Source: Gammaproteobacteria bacterium UBA3498
GTDB lineage: Bacteria > Pseudomonadota > Gammaproteobacteria > Pseudomonadales > Pseudohongiellaceae
Direction: 5' to 3'
Assembly: GCA_002377605.1 (NCBI GenBank)
Contig: DFQD01000194.1
Coordinates: 1-7,334 of the forward strand
Length of the DNA: 7,334 bases
Both the position numbers and the translations under genes were made by a program. The notes beneath the pieces were generated by a model. That model made no database searches, had not been told where the DNA came from, and saw only the letters and a program-made list of their open reading frames with translations. Of this stretch, positions 5,665-7,334 are shown piece after piece (the first letter of the stretch is position 1; each line of letters opens with the position of its first letter).

Positions 5665-7334
5665 TTAATAAGACTTCTCTAATTCCTGTTGTACCAAAAG
5701 CCAGTCCGCCTCGATAGTTTCTAGATCCGCCTTCATTTTTCCCTGGCGCCGCAAAATTTCAGTTAACTCGTTTTTTTTCTCTACTTTATAGAATGTTTTG
5801 TCAGCTAATTCGGTTTCAATCTGTGTAAGTTCTTTTTGAATAAGATCCATCTCTTTTTCAAACTTCTTAACTTTGTCATATAGTGGGGCGAGCTGCGTTC
5901 TTTTCGCCGCAGCTAATTGTCTTTGTACTTTTTTATCGAGTTTAATCTTATTAACGCTAGCTTTTTCTTCCTTGCCAATGCTTTTCAAATTCTCCGCTTG
6001 CTTAAGCCAAGTTTCGTAATCGTAGATCGAACCTTTGAACTCTGAAAATACGCCATTGTGAATAGAGTAAAACTCATCAACTGTATTGGAGAGAAGATGG
6101 CGATCATGCGACACGATAATCATAGCACCACAATATTCCTGTAATGCTATTTCAAGCGCGTGGCGCATTTCTATATCTAGGTGATTGGTGGGCTCATCCA
6201 TTAATAGAAGATTTGGTTTCAGCCACACTACTTTAGCCAAAGCCAATCGGGCTTTTTCACCACCTGAAAAATTTTCGATTACTTGATCGACTCGATCACC
6301 GCGGAAATCGAACCCCCCTAGAAAATCTTTTATTTCCTGGTCGGTGGACCGCTCGTGTCCCGCTCTTTTACTTGCTGCTTTTTGGAGAACTTGCAAAGGA
6401 GTTTGATAATTATTAAGGACATCTACCTGATGCTGCGCGTAGTAGCCTATACGTAGCTTTTTAATGCTAATAATTTCACCTTCCTTTCTTTCCAATTGCC
6501 CAGCAAGCACCCTGAGAAACGTAGACTTGCCACACCCATTAAATCCTAATAAGCCTATTCTCGAATCGGAACGAATTCCAAGATTCATTTTGGCTACTAA
6601 TGGCTCATCGTAACCGATAGTCAGATTTTCTATCTGCATTAAGAAAGCCGGTAAGTGGTCCAGAGCAGGAAAAGAAAAGCGAAAGGGTGAATCCACATGA
6701 GCTGGCGCTATTTCGCGCATGCGCTCCAACTCTTTGACTCTCGACTGTGCTTGTTTGGCTTTGGAAGCTTTGTAGCGAAAACGGCGGACAAATTCCTCAA
6801 TCTGATACCGTCGTCGTTGTTGTTTTTCGTACATGGCCTTCTGCAGGGCCATCTTTTCAGCTCGTTTTTTTTCAAAAGCGCTGTAGTTACCAGTGTACAG
6901 ATTCAGGTTTTCTTTCTCAAAATTAACAACATGATCGATTATTGCGTCGAGAAAAATGCGATCATGAGAAATAAGTAAAATTGTTCCTTGATATCCATTC
7001 AACCACTGTTCTAGCCACACCGTTGCTTCCAAATCTAAATGGTTTGTGGGTTCGTCCAACAAAAGTAAATCAGAAGGACAAATTAGTGCCGCGGCAAGAT
7101 TTAATCGTACACGCCAACCACCTGAAAAAGTTTTGATTGAATTAGAAAATTCTTCTTCGGCGAAGCCTAATCCTGATAGCAGTTTTTCGGCTAGATGTTT
7201 AACATCGTAACCATTGATGGCTTCCATCTCGCCATGTAACTTCCCTAATGCATGATGATCATCGTTTTCATCTGCTTCCTTAATTTGCCTTTCGAGTTTG
7301 CGATAGTCTTTGTGGGCATCGATTACGAAGTCGA
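5665..7334 (-). CDS. yheS: YheS-like ABC-F ATPase (5' end beyond window edge)
   Basis: The 555 visible residues lack only the extreme N-terminus, including the first Walker A motif (E. coli YheS is about 637 residues). ABC-F proteins have two fused ATPase domains and no membrane segments; they act on ribosomes in the cytoplasm. In order, numbered from the first complete visible codon: a charged helical segment (HKDYRKLERQIKEADENDDH, about 7-26), signature FSGGWRVRLNLA (about 69-80), Walker B LLLLDEPTNHLD (about 89-100), H-loop SHDR (about 122), a long basic P-site tRNA-interaction-type linker with KAKQAQSRVKELERM (about 190-204), second Walker A GFNGCGKST (about 263-271), YYAQHQ, signature FSGGEKARLALA, Walker B LLLMDEPTNHLD, SHDRHLL, and a charged C-terminal coiled coil. 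The segment IAPAHVDSPFRFSF closely matches my memory of E. coli YheS and separates it from Uup, EttA and YbiT. Both visible Walker B glutamates are present, so the protein should be active. A Met at 7227 falls after the charged segment and is internal, not the true start. Confidence 0.95.
   Translation of the reverse strand, partial: DFVIDAHKDYRKLERQIKEADENDDHHALGKLHGEMEAINGYDVKHLAEKLLSGLGFAEEEFSNSIKTFSGGWRVRLNLAAALICPSDLLLLDEPTNHLDLEATVWLEQWLNGYQGTILLISHDRIFLDAIIDHVVNFEKENLNLYTGNYSAFEKKRAEKMALQKAMYEKQQRRRYQIEEFVRRFRYKASKAKQAQSRVKELERMREIAPAHVDSPFRFSFPALDHLPAFLMQIENLTIGYDEPLVAKMNLGIRSDSRIGLLGFNGCGKSTFLRVLAGQLERKEGEIISIKKLRIGYYAQHQVDVLNNYQTPLQVLQKAASKRAGHERSTDQEIKDFLGGFDFRGDRVDQVIENFSGGEKARLALAKVVWLKPNLLLMDEPTNHLDIEMRHALEIALQEYCGAMIIVSHDRHLLSNTVDEFYSIHNGVFSEFKGSIYDYETWLKQAENLKSIGKEEKASVNKIKLDKKVQRQLAAAKRTQLAPLYDKVKKFEKEMDLIQKELTQIETELADKTFYKVEKKNELTEILRRQGKMKADLETIEADWLLVQQELEKSY

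Noticed and set aside
6697..6978. 93-codon plus-strand open frame
   Set aside because: It is antisense to the linker of the YheS-like ABC-F protein; the Phe/Leu-rich translation reflects the Lys/Glu-rich coding strand.
1..7334. Mobile elements, CRISPR arrays, tRNA or rRNA genes, defence or secondary-metabolite genes
   Set aside because: None was seen; every confident gene is a conserved housekeeping gene, and the repeats found are short and confined to spacers.

Overview
The window looks like ordinary chromosomal housekeeping DNA from a gammaproteobacterium of moderate to low GC content. The evidence is the order hemC-hemD-hemX divergent from argH (the layout I recall from Pseudomonas and relatives) and an ABC-F protein that matches enterobacterial YheS along its whole visible length. 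I cannot place it to genus; an uncultivated marine lineage is a guess from base composition and gene order only.

Layout. Positions 1-2418 (minus strand) hold a tetrapyrrole operon: hemC (hydroxymethylbilane synthase), hemD (uroporphyrinogen-III synthase) 2 nt after it, and hemX (membrane-anchored HemX protein) 71 nt further on, cut by the left edge. HemC and HemD act consecutively in haem synthesis. Positions 2419-2599 are a divergent promoter region with a sigma70-like hemC promoter on the minus strand and an extended -10 promoter for argH on the plus strand. argH (argininosuccinate lyase, last step of arginine synthesis) fills 2600-4006. It converges on a secreted HtrA/Deg-type serine protease with one PDZ domain (4012-5082, minus strand). 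Only 5 nt separate the two genes, and both stop codons lie in one palindrome.

Positions 5083-5664 are a 582-bp stretch without a convincing gene. It holds the protease upstream region, several inverted repeats including a 12-bp bulged hairpin, and two overlapping, start-less or frame-broken open stretches that could be a decayed gene. Positions 5665-7334 (minus strand) carry a YheS-like ABC-F ATPase whose N-terminus lies beyond the right edge.

No mobile element, CRISPR array, tRNA, rRNA or riboswitch was recognised. I found no evidence for a new multi-gene system. The most worthwhile leads are the unexplained 5083-5664 gap, the shared stop-codon palindrome at 4001-4017 and the Deg1-like protease.
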